Shown: positions 7,324 to 16,969, counted from the first letter of the stretch. The stretch: 64,000 nucleotides of DNA from Nocardia asteroides (GCF_900637185.1 NZ_LR134352.1:558001-622000), one strand, 5' to 3'. Translations and numbers: made by a program. Notes: generated from the sequence alone by a model not told the origin.

Positions 7324-7482
7324 TCCTGCAGGCTAGCGCACCGCCGTCCGGGCCAGGTCGAGCGCTCCCCGCCGAGGTGACCGCCCACACACCGCAGTGC
7401 CCGTCCGAAATCGCGTGGCGTCGACGTTCTACCCTGTTAGACGATGTTTACCGGGGATCGGCGAGAACAAGAAGGCAGGACC
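7324..7482 (+). promoter_or_regulatory. leuS upstream region
   Basis: This 159-bp divergent gap contains a candidate -10 element TACCCT at 7430-7435, about 48 bp before the chosen leuS start. No good -35 is visible. I looked for a T-box-like leader and saw no specifier stem or conserved T-box sequence. AAGGCAGGA around 7472-7480 is the ribosome binding site used to place the leuS start. Confidence 0.35.
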
Positions 7483-10329
7483 GTGCAGGACACTCGTGCA
7501 ACCGAGAGTGACGTACCTCAGCACCGGTACAACGCCGAGCTGGCTGGGCGGATCGAGCGGCGCTGGCAGCAGAACTGGACCGAGCGCGGCACCTTCCACG
7601 CGCCCAACCCGGTCGGCCCGCTCGCGGGTGAGACACCTGCCGACAAGCTGTTCATCCAGGACATGTTCCCGTTCCCCTCGGGCGCGGGCCTGCACGTCGG
7701 CCACCCGCTGGGCTACATCGCGACCGACGTCTTCGGCCGCTACCACCGCATGCACGGTCGCAACGTGCTGCACGCGCTGGGCTACGACGCCTTCGGCCTG
7801 CCCGCCGAGCAGTACGCGGTGCAGACCGGCGCGCACCCGCGGGTGACCACCGAGTCGAACATCGCCACGATGCAGCGTCAGCTGGACCGGCTGGGTCTGG
7901 GCCACGACCCGCGGCGCTCCTTCGCCACCACCGACCCGGAGTACTACCGGTGGACGCAGTGGATCTTCCTGCGCATCTACAACGCCTGGTACGACCAGGA
8001 GGCGGGCCGGGCCCGCCCGATCGCCGAGCTGGAAGAGCAGTTCGCCACCGGCGCGCGTCCCGTGCCGGACGGCGGCGACTGGAACGCGCTGTCGGCGACC
8101 GAGCGCGGCGCGCTGATCGACTCGTATCGTCTGGTGTACCAGTCGGATTCGATCGTGAACTGGTGCCCCGGCCTGGGCACGGTGCTGTCCAACGAAGAGG
8201 TCACCGCCGACGGCCGCAGCGAGCGCGGGAACTTCCCGGTGTTCCGTAAGCGGATGTGGCAGTGGATGATGCGGATCACCGCCTACGCCGACCGCCTGGT
8301 CGACGACCTGGACACGCTGGACTGGCCGGACAACGTGAAATCCATGCAGCGCAACTGGATCGGCCGTTCGCGCGGCGCGCAGGTGCGGTTCCAGGCCGAC
8401 GGCGAGACGCTGGAAGTCTTCACCACCCGCCCCGACACCCTGTTCGGCGCCACCTACGTGGTGCTGGCCCCCGAGCACGAACTGGTCGACAAGCTGACCG
8501 CCGCGGCCTGGCCCGCCGAGACGTTGGACGGCTGGACCAACGGCGGCGCGGCGACCCCGGCCGAGGCCGTCGCCGCCTACCGCAAGTCGATCGCCGCCAA
8601 GACCGATCTGGAGCGCCAGGAGAACAAGGAGAAGACCGGCGTCTTCCTCGGCTCCTACGCCACCAACCCGGCCGACGGCGCGCAGGTGCCGGTGTTCATC
8701 GCCGACTACGTGCTGAGCGGCTACGGCACCGGCGCGATCATGGCGGTGCCCGGGCACGACGCGCGCGACTGGGACTTCGCGACCGCGCTGGGCCTGCCGA
8801 TCGTCGAGGTGATCTCCGGTGGCGACGTCACCGAGGCCGCCTACTCCGGCGACGGCGAGCTGGTGAATTCCGGCTTCCTGAACGGCCTGCCGGTCGACGA
8901 GGCCAAGGCCACCATGATCGGTCACCTGGAGGCCGAGGGCCACGGCACCGGCACCGTCCAGTACAAGCTGCGCGACTGGCTGTTCGCCCGCCAGCGCTAC
9001 TGGGGCGAGCCGTTCCCCATCGTCTACGACGAGCAGGGTGTGGCGCACGCGCTGCCGGAGTCGATGCTGCCGGTCGAGCTGCCGGAGATGGAAGACTTCG
9101 CACCGGTCACCTTCGACCCCGACGACGCGAACTCCGAGCCGTCCCCGCCGCTGGCCAAGGCCACCGACTGGGTGAACGTGGAACTGGACCTGGGCGACGG
9201 GCCCAAGAAGTACCGCCGCGACACCAATGTCATGCCCAACTGGGCGGGCAGCTCCTGGTACCAGCTGCGCTACGCCGACCCGACCAATACCGAGACGTTC
9301 TGCGCCGAGGAGAACGAGAAGTACTGGCTGGGCCCGCGCACGGCCGAGCACGGGCCGAACGATCCGGGCGGCGTGGACCTCTACGTCGGCGGTGTCGAGC
9401 ACGCCGTGCTGCACCTGCTGTACGCGCGGTTCTGGCAGAAGGTGCTGTTCGACCTGGGTGACGTGTCCGGCAGCGAGCCCTACCGCCGCCTCTACAACCA
9501 GGGCTACGTGCAGGGTTACGCCTACACCGACGAGCGCGGCGCGTACGTGCCCGCCGCCGAGGTCGTCGAGCGCGACGGGCAGTTCTTCTGGACCGGCGCC
9601 GACGGCGTCGAGATCGCGGTGAACCAGGAGTACGGCAAGATCGGCAAGTCGCTGAAGAACGCCATCTCGCCCGACGAGATGTGCGATCTGTACGGCGCCG
9701 ACACCTTCCGGTTCTACGAGATGTCGATGGGTCCGCTGGACACCTCGCGTCCGTGGGCGACCAAGGACGTCGTCGGCGCGCACCGCTTCCTGCAGCGGGT
9801 GTGGCGCCTGGCGATCGACGAGGAGACCGGCGCGGTGAAGGCGTCCGACGCGGCGCCCTCGGACGAGACGCTGCGCCTGGTGCACCGCACCATCGCCGGC
9901 GTCGACGAGGATCTGGCCGCGCTGCGCGACAACACCGCGGGCGCCAAGCTGATCGAGCTGACCAATCACCTCACCAAGAACTACCCCGACGGCGCCCCGC
10001 GTGCCGCCGTGGAGCCCCTGGTGCTGATGCTGGCGCCGCTGGCACCGCACATCGCCGAGGAACTGTGGGAACGCCTGGGGCACACCACTTCCCTGGCGCA
10101 CGGGCCGTTCCCGATCGCCGATCCGGCGCTGCTGGTGGCCGACTCGGTGGAGTACCCGATCCAGGTGAAGGGCAAGGTGCGCAGCCGGATCCAGGTGCCC
10201 GCCGACGCCGATCCGGCCGCGATCGAGGCGGCGGCGCTGGCCGACGAGAAGATCGTCGCGCTGCTCGAGGGTGCGGCTCCGCGCAAGGTGATCGTCGTCC
10301 CGGGCAAGATGGTGAACATCGTGCCTTGA
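7483..10329 (+). CDS. leuS: Leucyl-tRNA synthetase
   Basis: LeuRS charges tRNA-Leu with leucine in the cytoplasm. The start is placed at GTG 7483 behind AAGGCAGGA, giving 948 residues. The in-frame ATG at 7444 lacks a good ribosome binding site. The class I HIGH motif is HVGH at residues 71-74. The KMSKS loop is the variant KIGKS at 719-723. The CP1 editing region lies between, including the threonine-rich stretch TTRPDTLFG. The C-terminal anticodon-binding and tail domains are present. The length fits bacterial LeuRS with an actinobacterial insertion. A strong hairpin follows at 10429. Confidence 0.97.
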   Translation: MQDTRATESDVPQHRYNAELAGRIERRWQQNWTERGTFHAPNPVGPLAGETPADKLFIQDMFPFPSGAGLHVGHPLGYIATDVFGRYHRMHGRNVLHALGYDAFGLPAEQYAVQTGAHPRVTTESNIATMQRQLDRLGLGHDPRRSFATTDPEYYRWTQWIFLRIYNAWYDQEAGRARPIAELEEQFATGARPVPDGGDWNALSATERGALIDSYRLVYQSDSIVNWCPGLGTVLSNEEVTADGRSERGNFPVFRKRMWQWMMRITAYADRLVDDLDTLDWPDNVKSMQRNWIGRSRGAQVRFQADGETLEVFTTRPDTLFGATYVVLAPEHELVDKLTAAAWPAETLDGWTNGGAATPAEAVAAYRKSIAAKTDLERQENKEKTGVFLGSYATNPADGAQVPVFIADYVLSGYGTGAIMAVPGHDARDWDFATALGLPIVEVISGGDVTEAAYSGDGELVNSGFLNGLPVDEAKATMIGHLEAEGHGTGTVQYKLRDWLFARQRYWGEPFPIVYDEQGVAHALPESMLPVELPEMEDFAPVTFDPDDANSEPSPPLAKATDWVNVELDLGDGPKKYRRDTNVMPNWAGSSWYQLRYADPTNTETFCAEENEKYWLGPRTAEHGPNDPGGVDLYVGGVEHAVLHLLYARFWQKVLFDLGDVSGSEPYRRLYNQGYVQGYAYTDERGAYVPAAEVVERDGQFFWTGADGVEIAVNQEYGKIGKSLKNAISPDEMCDLYGADTFRFYEMSMGPLDTSRPWATKDVVGAHRFLQRVWRLAIDEETGAVKASDAAPSDETLRLVHRTIAGVDEDLAALRDNTAGAKLIELTNHLTKNYPDGAPRAAVEPLVLMLAPLAPHIAEELWERLGHTTSLAHGPFPIADPALLVADSVEYPIQVKGKVRSRIQVPADADPAAIEAAALADEKIVALLEGAAPRKVIVVPGKMVNIVP

Positions 10330-10428
10330 CCGCCTCTCCGCGCCTCAGGCCATACCAGTCCGGTAGCGCGACGTTCTCGTACAGGTCCTGCGTCGAGTGC
10401 GTGGCCGGCGGGACGTGGCCGAGGAGTT

Positions 10429-10469
10429 ACCCATGTGCAGGCGAGACCAGTTCTCGCCTGCACATGGGT
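10429..10469. terminator. Bidirectional hairpin terminator, 18-bp perfect stem
   Basis: The arm at 10429-10446 (ACCCATGTGCAGGCGAGA) is exactly complementary to 10452-10469, with loop CCAGT. It sits between the convergent leuS and deacetylase genes, 2 bp from the latter's stop, and can serve both strands. There is no marked U-tract, as is usual in actinobacteria. Confidence 0.8.
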
Positions 10470-10470
10470 G

Positions 10471-11271
10471 TCAAACCGCCACCTGCAGCACGTCGTCGAG
10501 CGTGACCAGGGACAGGTTGCGTTCCCGGATGATGTCGACCAGCTGTCCGTAGCAGTGAGTGACCGGCGGGAAGTTCGCGTGGCCGATGACGATGGTCTGG
10601 GCCGCGAAGTACTTGCGGGCGCACTCGAGCAGGTAGTCCTCGGTGATCAGGCCCGAGTCCGACAGCGAGCCGTACCACATGGTGGGCACCGTGTAACCGA
10701 GGTCGGCGGCGATCTTGTCGACCGTGGCGTTGTGATAACCGAACGGCGGACGGTAGTACGGGGTGCCGTCGACGCCGAAGTTGTCGCGCAGGAAGGTCTT
10801 CGTGCGGCCGAGCTGGTCGGCGACGGCACTCTCGCTGATCTTGGTGAGCGCGGCGTGGTCCCAGGTGTGGTTGCCGAGCTGGATCTGGCCGGACTCCACC
10901 AGCGGACGCATCGCGTCCCGGTGGATCGTCCAGGACTCGTAGTAGCCGGTGACGAAGAAGGTGAAGCGGGCGCCGGTGTCCTTGGCCCACTTCACGTAGG
11001 CGCCGACCACCTCGGGGCTGGCGCCGTCGTCGACCGTGAGGGCCATGCTCGAGCCGGGGCCGGGCAGGGCGGTGATGGTCTTGGTGGGGATGAGCGTCTT
11101 CGGCCCGCCGGGCGGGGGCGGCAGCCGCGGTGTCACCGGGGCGGGCGCGGGCGGCGTGGGAATCTCCCCGCCGGAGCCGGACCCGACCGCCTCACCCTCG
11201 GCGGTCGCGCAGCCGGTCAGCGCCACGGCGGTACCCGCGGCCAGCAACGCCAGCATTCGACGTCTATCCAC
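10471..11271 (-). CDS. Lipoprotein polysaccharide deacetylase (NodB domain)
   Basis: The start is GTG 11271 (VDRRRMLALL), giving 266 residues with a signal peptide ending in the lipobox LTGC. A Pro-rich linker (about residues 38-60) leads to a NodB homology domain. The motifs are TVDDGAS in place of the usual TFDDG, GNHTWDH with the zinc-binding His-x3-His arrangement, and RPPFGYHN. These enzymes remove N-acetyl groups from peptidoglycan or other cell-surface glycans. Lipid anchoring places it outside the membrane. The phenylalanine-to-valine change in the first motif keeps both Asp residues, so activity is plausible. Confidence 0.85.
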   Translation of the reverse strand: MDRRRMLALLAAGTAVALTGCATAEGEAVGSGSGGEIPTPPAPAPVTPRLPPPPGGPKTLIPTKTITALPGPGSSMALTVDDGASPEVVGAYVKWAKDTGARFTFFVTGYYESWTIHRDAMRPLVESGQIQLGNHTWDHAALTKISESAVADQLGRTKTFLRDNFGVDGTPYYRPPFGYHNATVDKIAADLGYTVPTMWYGSLSDSGLITEDYLLECARKYFAAQTIVIGHANFPPVTHCYGQLVDIIRERNLSLVTLDDVLQVAV

Positions 11272-11505
11272 TTTGCGACAACCCCTACTCGGAACAGGTG
11301 CACCCAGGGCCGGGCACGACTCGATCAGCGAGACCGTACCCACCGCATCCGGCGCGGAGCTGAACCGGCGGGCACAGTCGGGCGAACTCCGGCGGCGACC
11401 CCCGGCCGCGCTGTTCACCGAGTAGGGAGGCTACCGAACAGAGCGCTTCCGCGTGGGGTCGGCCGCACCCTGATCCACATCACGCACCGCCGACATCGGT
11501 CCTGT

Positions 11506-12195
11506 TCAGCGTGGGCGCAGCACGATCTCGGTGGGATGCCCGTCGACCGGGGTGTCGATCGCGGTGCGGACCGCGCGCGCCACCGTCTCGGCGGTGAGGA
11601 ATTCCTCGGGCCGGTACTCGCGACCCTCGTCGGCGACGATCGCGCGCTGCATATCGGTGTCGATCCGGCCCGGGAAGATCGAGGTCACCCGCAGCGCGGG
11701 CTCCTCCAGCCGCAACGCGTCGGCGAAGGCGCGCAGCCCGAACTTGCTCGCCGCGTACGAACCCCAGCCGGGATTGGCCCGCAGGCCCGCCCCCGAATTG
11801 ATCAGCACCACATGCCCGTTCGCCGCGCGCAGGGCGGGCAGCAGCAGGCGGGTCAGCTCGGCGACCGCGATCAGATTCACCTCGAGCGTGGAACGCCACT
11901 GCTGCAACGAGGACTCCGCGACGGTGCCGAGGTCGGCGACACCCGCGTTGTGCACCAGCACGTCGAGCCGCTCGATCCGCGCGGCCGCCGCGGCGACAGC
12001 CGGATAGTCGGTGAGCGGCACCGGCCAGCCGGTGGCGGTGGGCAGTTCGGCCAGGATCGGACCGAGCGAGTCGCCCGAGCTGGCACCGAGCAGCAGCTCA
12101 TGCGTCGGCGCGAGATCACGGGCGATCGCCGCGCCGAGGCCACGGCTCGCACCGGTGACGAGGGCGGTCGGGGCGGGAGTACTGGTCACCGTCAT
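11506..12195 (-). CDS. Short-chain dehydrogenase/reductase
   Basis: ATG 12195 follows GGTGGGA and gives a 229-residue classical SDR. The cofactor motif is TGASRGLG at 14-21, the structural motif is HNAG at 82-85, and the catalytic residues are Ser134, Tyr147 and Lys151 (SYAASK). An upstream ATG exists at 12213 but has a poorer ribosome binding site. The substrate is unknown. The 233 bp between this stop and the deacetylase start at 11271 holds only promoter-like sequence for the latter and nothing else I recognise. Confidence 0.85.
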   Translation of the reverse strand: MTVTSTPAPTALVTGASRGLGAAIARDLAPTHELLLGASSGDSLGPILAELPTATGWPVPLTDYPAVAAAAARIERLDVLVHNAGVADLGTVAESSLQQWRSTLEVNLIAVAELTRLLLPALRAANGHVVLINSGAGLRANPGWGSYAASKFGLRAFADALRLEEPALRVTSIFPGRIDTDMQRAIVADEGREYRPEEFLTAETVARAVRTAIDTPVDGHPTEIVLRPR

Positions 12196-12232
12196 ACGTC
12201 CCACCATAGGCATGCCCGCATGCGGGGAGGTA

Positions 12233-12599
12233 CTACCGTGGTTCCACCCCGAAATGGGCTGCCACCGAATGCCTCACCCAGTCGGTGTCGCTCACTTCGG
12301 CCACCATGTGCCAATAGCCCGGCGCGATAGGCAGGGCCACTACCGTTGCAGGCTCAGGATCGAGCACATCCACACGCCCATCCGGGTATTCGACAACCAA
12401 CTGGCCACCGTCGCGGTGTTGCCAGGAATCGGAGATGAAGAAGACCAATCCGAATACGCGATCCTCATAGGTGTCCGAGTGCCGACGCAGATAGTGGCCC
12501 GCTCGGTACGGGCGGTGAAACAACCTGGTCGATGATCCGCCGGCGCAGATCGAGCGCGTCGGCCCGGGTCAGATCAGGGTTTGTGAGTGCTTCTTTCAT
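12233..12599 (-). pseudogene. 2OG-Fe(II) oxygenase, single-base frameshift
   Basis: The 96-codon frame at 12233-12523 holds the double-stranded beta-helix core of a 2-oxoglutarate/Fe(II) dioxygenase: RAGHYLRRHSDT (His-x-Asp), DGGQLVV, YWHMVAEV (distal His) and the Arg in RHSVAAHF. It has no proper start. A second frame opening at ATG 12599 reads MKEALTNPDL and ALDLRRRIIDQ, then loses sense. Removing one G at 12524-12525 joins them as IIDQ-LFHRPYRAG, giving about 121 residues. The gene is therefore either frameshifted in nature or carries a sequencing error. The repaired start overlaps the MFS gene by 26 bp. Confidence 0.65.
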
Positions 12600-13911
12600 C
12601 GTTGTCATCCAATCCGGCTATAGGAACTGCGGCACCCGATTCCCCGCTCGGGGCCGCCATGTCATCGAGGAAGGCGGATCTGGTCACGATGATCCACGCT
12701 CCGGAGAGCGCCACACCGAAGGCCCCGACCTTCATCAATGTGCTGATCGCTGCGTCGGCCGCGACGAGTAGCGCCGCAAGCCCGGTACCTAGGATCTCGA
12801 TGCCCCAACTCATGAAGCGGACCGCCGAAGTGGTGCGGCCGATTTCATGGGATGGCACCAGAGTCTGCTTCAGCGTCTCGCAGATCGTCACGTTGACGAC
12901 CACCGACGCGGACCACACGAAAGCACCGGCGAACACCACCGATGCGACCGTCGATGTCGACGCGTTCGTCGACATCGGCAACATAAAGGCCACCACACCG
13001 GGAAGAGTGAAAGTGGCGGCCAAGGTGGTCCCCTTGCCGAACACTCGCACAGCGTGTTCCGAGATCGCGGCGCCCACCAGCCCACCGACTCCGCCGGTGG
13101 TGTACACCAGTCCGACTACAAGCGGCGAGTAGCCGAGATCGCGAACCAGAAAAAGAAGATAGAGGGCGAAGAACAGACTCGAGAAGAAGTTGAAGTGCGC
13201 TGCTGCGAAAGTCGTCATGCGCAAGGGCCGCGACCGCCACACGTTGACGAAACCCCTGGTGACAGAATTTCCCGTCTCGTCGGCATTCGCCACCGGTCGG
13301 TGCCTTGGCAGGCTCCGCAGCGTTACACAGCTCACCAGATAGGAGATCGCGTCCGCGATCATCGCAGCCGGAGCACCGATCACCCCGACAATGGCGCCGG
13401 ACAAGGTGGGCCCGCCGACCTCGCCGGTCGCTTGCGTGGACTGCATCCAGGAGTTCCCCCGAATAAGCAGTTCCTTGGGCACCAGCTCGGGTATGTAGCG
13501 CGACATCGCGCTGTCGAACAGCAAGGTGAATCCTGCTGCCGCGATCATGACGACGATCAACATCCACAGTTTCAGGAGGTCGAGGACATAGAGGATCGGT
13601 ACCGCGGCCACCAACCCGAGCCTGGCCCAGTTCGACCACAGCATCACCGCGATGCTTTCCCTCTTGTCCGCGATCGCACCGGCCCCGAGACTGAAAGCAA
13701 CCACCGCGATCGACTCGGAAAGCGCGATCAAGGTCATCTCGCTGCGGCTCGCATCCAGCAGCGTGAGTGCGATCAGCGGTAGCGCGAGCGCCGATATCTG
13801 ACTACCGGCCAGCGACGAGGCCTCGCCGATCCACAGCCGGAAGAACCCGGTCTTCGCGAGACCCCCGGATTCCGGCGACGCGATCGCCCCTGACTTATTC
13901 GGACTCAACAC
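12574..13911 (-). CDS. Major facilitator superfamily exporter (DHA3/EntS-like)
   Basis: The start is GTG 13911. The 445-residue protein has about 12 hydrophobic segments and the signature GAGAIADKRESI after the second helix, like the MFS_3 group that includes enterobactin exporter EntS and macrolide efflux proteins. It would export a small molecule by proton antiport. Codon choice is visibly more AT-tolerant (AGA, AAG, ATA and CTT appear) than in flanking genes, suggesting recent transfer. It overlaps a predicted 60-residue ORF upstream by 17 bp and the frameshifted 2OG oxygenase downstream, so the three form a compact cassette. Confidence 0.8.
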   Translation of the reverse strand: MLSPNKSGAIASPESGGLAKTGFFRLWIGEASSLAGSQISALALPLIALTLLDASRSEMTLIALSESIAVVAFSLGAGAIADKRESIAVMLWSNWARLGLVAAVPILYVLDLLKLWMLIVVMIAAAGFTLLFDSAMSRYIPELVPKELLIRGNSWMQSTQATGEVGGPTLSGAIVGVIGAPAAMIADAISYLVSCVTLRSLPRHRPVANADETGNSVTRGFVNVWRSRPLRMTTFAAAHFNFFSSLFFALYLLFLVRDLGYSPLVVGLVYTTGGVGGLVGAAISEHAVRVFGKGTTLAATFTLPGVVAFMLPMSTNASTSTVASVVFAGAFVWSASVVVNVTICETLKQTLVPSHEIGRTTSAVRFMSWGIEILGTGLAALLVAADAAISTLMKVGAFGVALSGAWIIVTRSAFLDDMAAPSGESGAAVPIAGLDDNDERSTHKP

Positions 13912-14077
13912 GATTCCGCACCACTATTCCCAGCCACAGAAGGCGGGCGGCCAGTTCCCGAGACTGGCCGAGGCCTGATCCGAGAACATGGATCGGCACT
14001 CCGGCGCCACGCTGCCAATCTCTCACAACCCCCCCGAGCGATGCGGCGACCTTGCACTGTGCGCGGTCGTTAGACAA
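13895..14077 (-). CDS. Predicted 60-residue protein ahead of the exporter
   Basis: A TTG start at 14077 is preceded by GGGAGG at an ideal 6-bp spacing. The frame runs 60 codons to TAA at 13895-13897, overlapping the MFS start by 17 bp, which suggests translational coupling. The product begins SNDRAQCKVAASLGGVV and contains IHVLGSGLGQSRELAARLLW. It has one Cys and no signal peptide. I recognise no family. It could be a small regulator, a peptide substrate of the adjacent oxygenase/exporter, or chance. The ribosome binding site and overlap are the only support. Confidence 0.4.
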   Translation of the reverse strand: MSNDRAQCKVAASLGGVVRDWQRGAGVPIHVLGSGLGQSRELAARLLWLGIVVRNRVESE

Positions 14078-14251
14078 GCTAATCCTCCCATTCACCAGAT
14101 CTTCCACCTGGCGTTCGGCGGGCAACTCGACCGGCCGACGATGAGCGCGCGCTGCTCGAGCGAATCTGGCAATCCACCCGCAGGCGGGCACGATTCCGAC
14201 ACCACCGCCGTTTCGGCGCAGATCAGCGGTCGACGCTAGTACCGTCGGGTC
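14078..14251 (+). promoter_or_regulatory. Divergent promoter region
   Basis: This 174-bp gap lies between the leftward exporter cassette and the rightward DUF6069 gene. A candidate -10 element TAGTAC occurs at 14237-14242, ten bases before the ATG at 14252, which would give a very short leader. No convincing -35 or operator palindrome was seen. Confidence 0.3.
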
Positions 14252-14755
14252 ATGACCGATCCCCGGTACAACTACGGACCAGCGAACCCGCAGTATCCGC
14301 AGGGGCAGGAGCAGCAACCCCCACCGAAGGTCAATATCGGCAAGCTGTGGGCAGGCGGGATCGGCACCGCCGTGGTCGCGGCGCTGCTCGTGGTGGTGGC
14401 GATCATGCTCGTGCGCGGGGTGCTCGGCATCGCGATCCTCGCGCCCGAGGGCGCAGGCACCTACGGCACGGTGTCCACCACCTCGTACGCGCTGGCCGCC
14501 GCCGGTGCCGCGCTGCTGGCCACGGCGCTGCTCATGGTGCTGCTGCTGGCCATGCCGAGCCCGCTGACCTTCTTCACCTGGATCTGCCTGCTCGTCACCG
14601 CCGTCGCGGTGATCCTGCCGTTCACCCTGGTCGCCGACATGGACGCCAAGATCGCGACCGCGGTGATCAACCTGCTCGTCGGCCTGTGCATCACCACCAT
14701 GCTCAGCTCGGTCGGTTCGGCGGCACAGAACGACGCGCGTCAAGGCGGGTACTGA
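14252..14755 (+). CDS. DUF6069 family four-helix membrane protein
   Basis: The 167-residue protein has a Pro/Gln/Tyr-rich cytoplasmic N-terminus (about 1-28) followed by four transmembrane helices (about 33-57, 77-98, 103-126, 133-152). The features VRGVLGIAILAPEG after helix 1 and PLTFFTWI at the start of helix 3 match my memory of DUF6069, a family of unknown function common in actinobacteria. It lies 54 bp ahead of the glucosylglycerate hydrolase gene and may share a transcript with it. Confidence 0.7.
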   Translation: MTDPRYNYGPANPQYPQGQEQQPPPKVNIGKLWAGGIGTAVVAALLVVVAIMLVRGVLGIAILAPEGAGTYGTVSTTSYALAAAGAALLATALLMVLLLAMPSPLTFFTWICLLVTAVAVILPFTLVADMDAKIATAVINLLVGLCITTMLSSVGSAAQNDARQGGY

Positions 14756-14809
14756 TCGTCACAGCCGTGCCGGGATGCCATTCGGCCTGGTCGGTCGCAG
14801 AATAGAACG

Positions 14810-16150
14810 ATGACCGACCCCGGGTTCACCCCCACGCAGCTCGCGGCCCGCGCCGCCTACCTTCTGCGCGGCAACGACCTGGGCACCATGACCAGCGCCG
14901 CGCCCCGGCTCTATCCGCACATGTGGAGCTGGGACGCGGCGTTCGTCGCGGTCGGGCTGGCGCCGCTGAGTGTGGAGCGCGCGGTGGTCGAACTCGACAC
15001 GCTGCTGTCGGCGCAGTGGAAGAACGGGATGATCCCGCACATCGTCTTCGCCAACGGCGTCGACGGATACTTCCCCGGGCCCGCGCGGTGGGAGTGTCGC
15101 AGGCTGGCCGCCAACGCGCCCGACGGACCCGACACCTCCGGGATCACCCAGCCGCCGGTGCACGCCATCGCCGTACAGCGCATCCTCGACCATTCCCGCA
15201 GGCACGGTCGCTCCACGCGCGCCGTCGCCGAGGAATTCCTGAATCGGCGCTGGCCGGATCTGGTGCGCTGGCATCGCTGGCTGGCGCACGCCCGCGACCC
15301 CAAGGAGACCGGGCGGGTCACGCTGTATCACGGCTGGGAATCCGGGATGGACAACTCACCGCGCTGGGATCGCGCCTACGCCAATGTGATTCCCGGCGCC
15401 GACCTGCCGCCGTACCGGCGCGCCGACACCGCGATCATCTCCGATCCCACGCAGCGGCCCAGTGACCGCGAATACGACCGCTACCTGTGGCTGGTGGAGC
15501 AGATGCGTCGCGCCAACTACGACGACTACCAGCTCACCTCGGTGATGAGTTTCGCCGTGGAGGACGTGTTCGTCTCGGCGATCTTCGCGCTGGCCTGCGA
15601 GGTGCTGGCCGACATCGGCGAGGAGTACAAGCAGCCGCACGCCGATGTGCGCGAACTGCACGGCTGGGCCGAGCGTTTCCGCAAGGGCGTGGTGGCCACC
15701 GCCGACGAACGCACCGGCGCCGCCCGCGACTACGACGTGCGGCTGCAACGCTGGATCAGCACCGAGACGCTGGCCATGTTCGCGCCGCTGCTCTCCGGCG
15801 GCCTGCCGCGCCCGGCCGAACGAGCGCTGGTGAACACCTTCGAGGGGCCGCGTTTCTGCGGGCACCCCGATCTGCGCTACGCGCTGCCGCCCTCGACCTC
15901 GCCGGTGTCCAAGGACTTCCGGCCGCGCGAATACTGGCGCGGCCCGGTCTGGCCGGTGATGAGCTGGCTGTTCTCCTGGGCCTTCGCCCGCAGGGGCTGG
16001 GCCGAGCGCGCGTACATGCTGCGCGCGGAAGGGTTGCGTCAGGCCGCCGACGGCAGCTTCGCCGAATACTACGAGCCGTTCACCGGCGCGCCGCTGGGCA
16101 GCATGCAGCAATCCTGGACGGCCGCTTCGGTTCTCGACTGGCTGGGCTGA
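14810..16150 (+). CDS. ggh: Glucosylglycerate hydrolase (GH63)
   Basis: The length (446) and sequence fit the mycobacterial GH63 glucosylglycerate hydrolase, which releases glucose and glycerate from the nitrogen-stress solute glucosylglycerate. The two catalytic acids described for the M. hassiacum enzyme (Asp182 and Glu419) correspond to Asp181 in GWESGMDNSPRWD and Glu422 in AEYYEPFTG. The (alpha/alpha)6 barrel markers HMWSWDAAF and YWRGPVWPV are present. No signal peptide is seen, so it is cytoplasmic. It ends 1 bp from the convergent pentapeptide-repeat gene with no room for a separate terminator. Confidence 0.85.
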   Translation: MTDPGFTPTQLAARAAYLLRGNDLGTMTSAAPRLYPHMWSWDAAFVAVGLAPLSVERAVVELDTLLSAQWKNGMIPHIVFANGVDGYFPGPARWECRRLAANAPDGPDTSGITQPPVHAIAVQRILDHSRRHGRSTRAVAEEFLNRRWPDLVRWHRWLAHARDPKETGRVTLYHGWESGMDNSPRWDRAYANVIPGADLPPYRRADTAIISDPTQRPSDREYDRYLWLVEQMRRANYDDYQLTSVMSFAVEDVFVSAIFALACEVLADIGEEYKQPHADVRELHGWAERFRKGVVATADERTGAARDYDVRLQRWISTETLAMFAPLLSGGLPRPAERALVNTFEGPRFCGHPDLRYALPPSTSPVSKDFRPREYWRGPVWPVMSWLFSWAFARRGWAERAYMLRAEGLRQAADGSFAEYYEPFTGAPLGSMQQSWTAASVLDWLG

Positions 16151-16151
16151 G

Positions 16152-16832
16152 TCAGTACTCGCCGGCGAGTGCCGGTTCGACGGTGATGCCGAGTTCGCGG
16201 GCCAGGGTGGCGGCCAGCGATTCCAGGTCGCCGCCCTGGATGGTGGCGCCGCGCAGCGCGGTCAGGCCGGCGGCGGCGGTGAGGTCGCAGTCCTCGAAGC
16301 GCAGGTTCTGCTGCGGTCTGGCGTCGCTGAACCGGGCGCCGGTGAGGTTGCAGCGCTCGAAGCGGACATTGCGGAACTCGGTGCGCTGGAAATCGGCCTG
16401 ACGCAGGTCGCAGTCGCGGAATACGACGGTGCGCAGCCGGGATTCGGCGAAGGAGGCCAGGTCCGCGCGGGTCGAGTCGACGAGCACGTCGCGCAGGACG
16501 CCCGCGGTCCAGGACAGGCCGGTGAGCCTGCCGTGCGCGATCTCGGTCCCGAACATCGAGGAGTCGTCGGCCTGGACATTGGCGAGATCGCAGACGCGCA
16601 GCGCGCATTCGGCGACGGTGGCCTGACGCAGGGTGCTCGGGAAACGCACGCTGTCGAACAGGCAGCCCTCGGCGCTGAAGCCGTAGGCGTGGAGTTCGGC
16701 GAAGTCGGCGCCGCGGTATTCGATGTCGGCGACGGTGCGGTCGTCGGCGGGGTCGTCGTCCGGACCGGCGGACCGGGCCGGGGCCACCTTCGCCACCGCT
16801 GGTTCGAACCGCACCGCACTCTTGCGCGCCAT
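16152..16832 (-). CDS. Pentapeptide-repeat protein
   Basis: The 226-residue protein has a 40-residue charged N-terminus and then a run of A(D/N)LXX-type units, for example YRGADFAEL, FRDCDLRQADF and FERCNLTGARF, expected to fold as a right-handed quadrilateral beta-helix. Relatives such as MfpA and Qnr mimic DNA and protect gyrase from quinolones, but many pentapeptide proteins have other or unknown roles. The N-terminal extension and irregular repeats are unlike MfpA, so gyrase protection is only a possibility. It starts at ATG 16832, divergent from the lysozyme gene. Confidence 0.85.
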   Translation of the reverse strand: MARKSAVRFEPAVAKVAPARSAGPDDDPADDRTVADIEYRGADFAELHAYGFSAEGCLFDSVRFPSTLRQATVAECALRVCDLANVQADDSSMFGTEIAHGRLTGLSWTAGVLRDVLVDSTRADLASFAESRLRTVVFRDCDLRQADFQRTEFRNVRFERCNLTGARFSDARPQQNLRFEDCDLTAAAGLTALRGATIQGGDLESLAATLARELGITVEPALAGEY

Positions 16833-16969
16833 CGTCGCTCACTCCCGTCCGCCGTCGTCGGGACCAACATACGGTCACCCACCGACCGGTCCCGGTCGGG
16901 AGCCCATTCGGCGGACATCCCAGCAACAACACTGGTCACAGCGGTAACAAGGGTCTACGGTCGAGGGTC

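Noticed and set aside
7324..7482. T-box or other riboswitch ahead of leuS
   Set aside because: No specifier stem, T-box sequence or terminator/antiterminator pair was seen.
7429..10101. 890-codon open frame antisense to leuS
   Set aside because: It is a mirror of a high-GC gene with strong codon bias. The translation is His/Gly/Val/Gln-rich without domains, and leuS on the other strand is certain.
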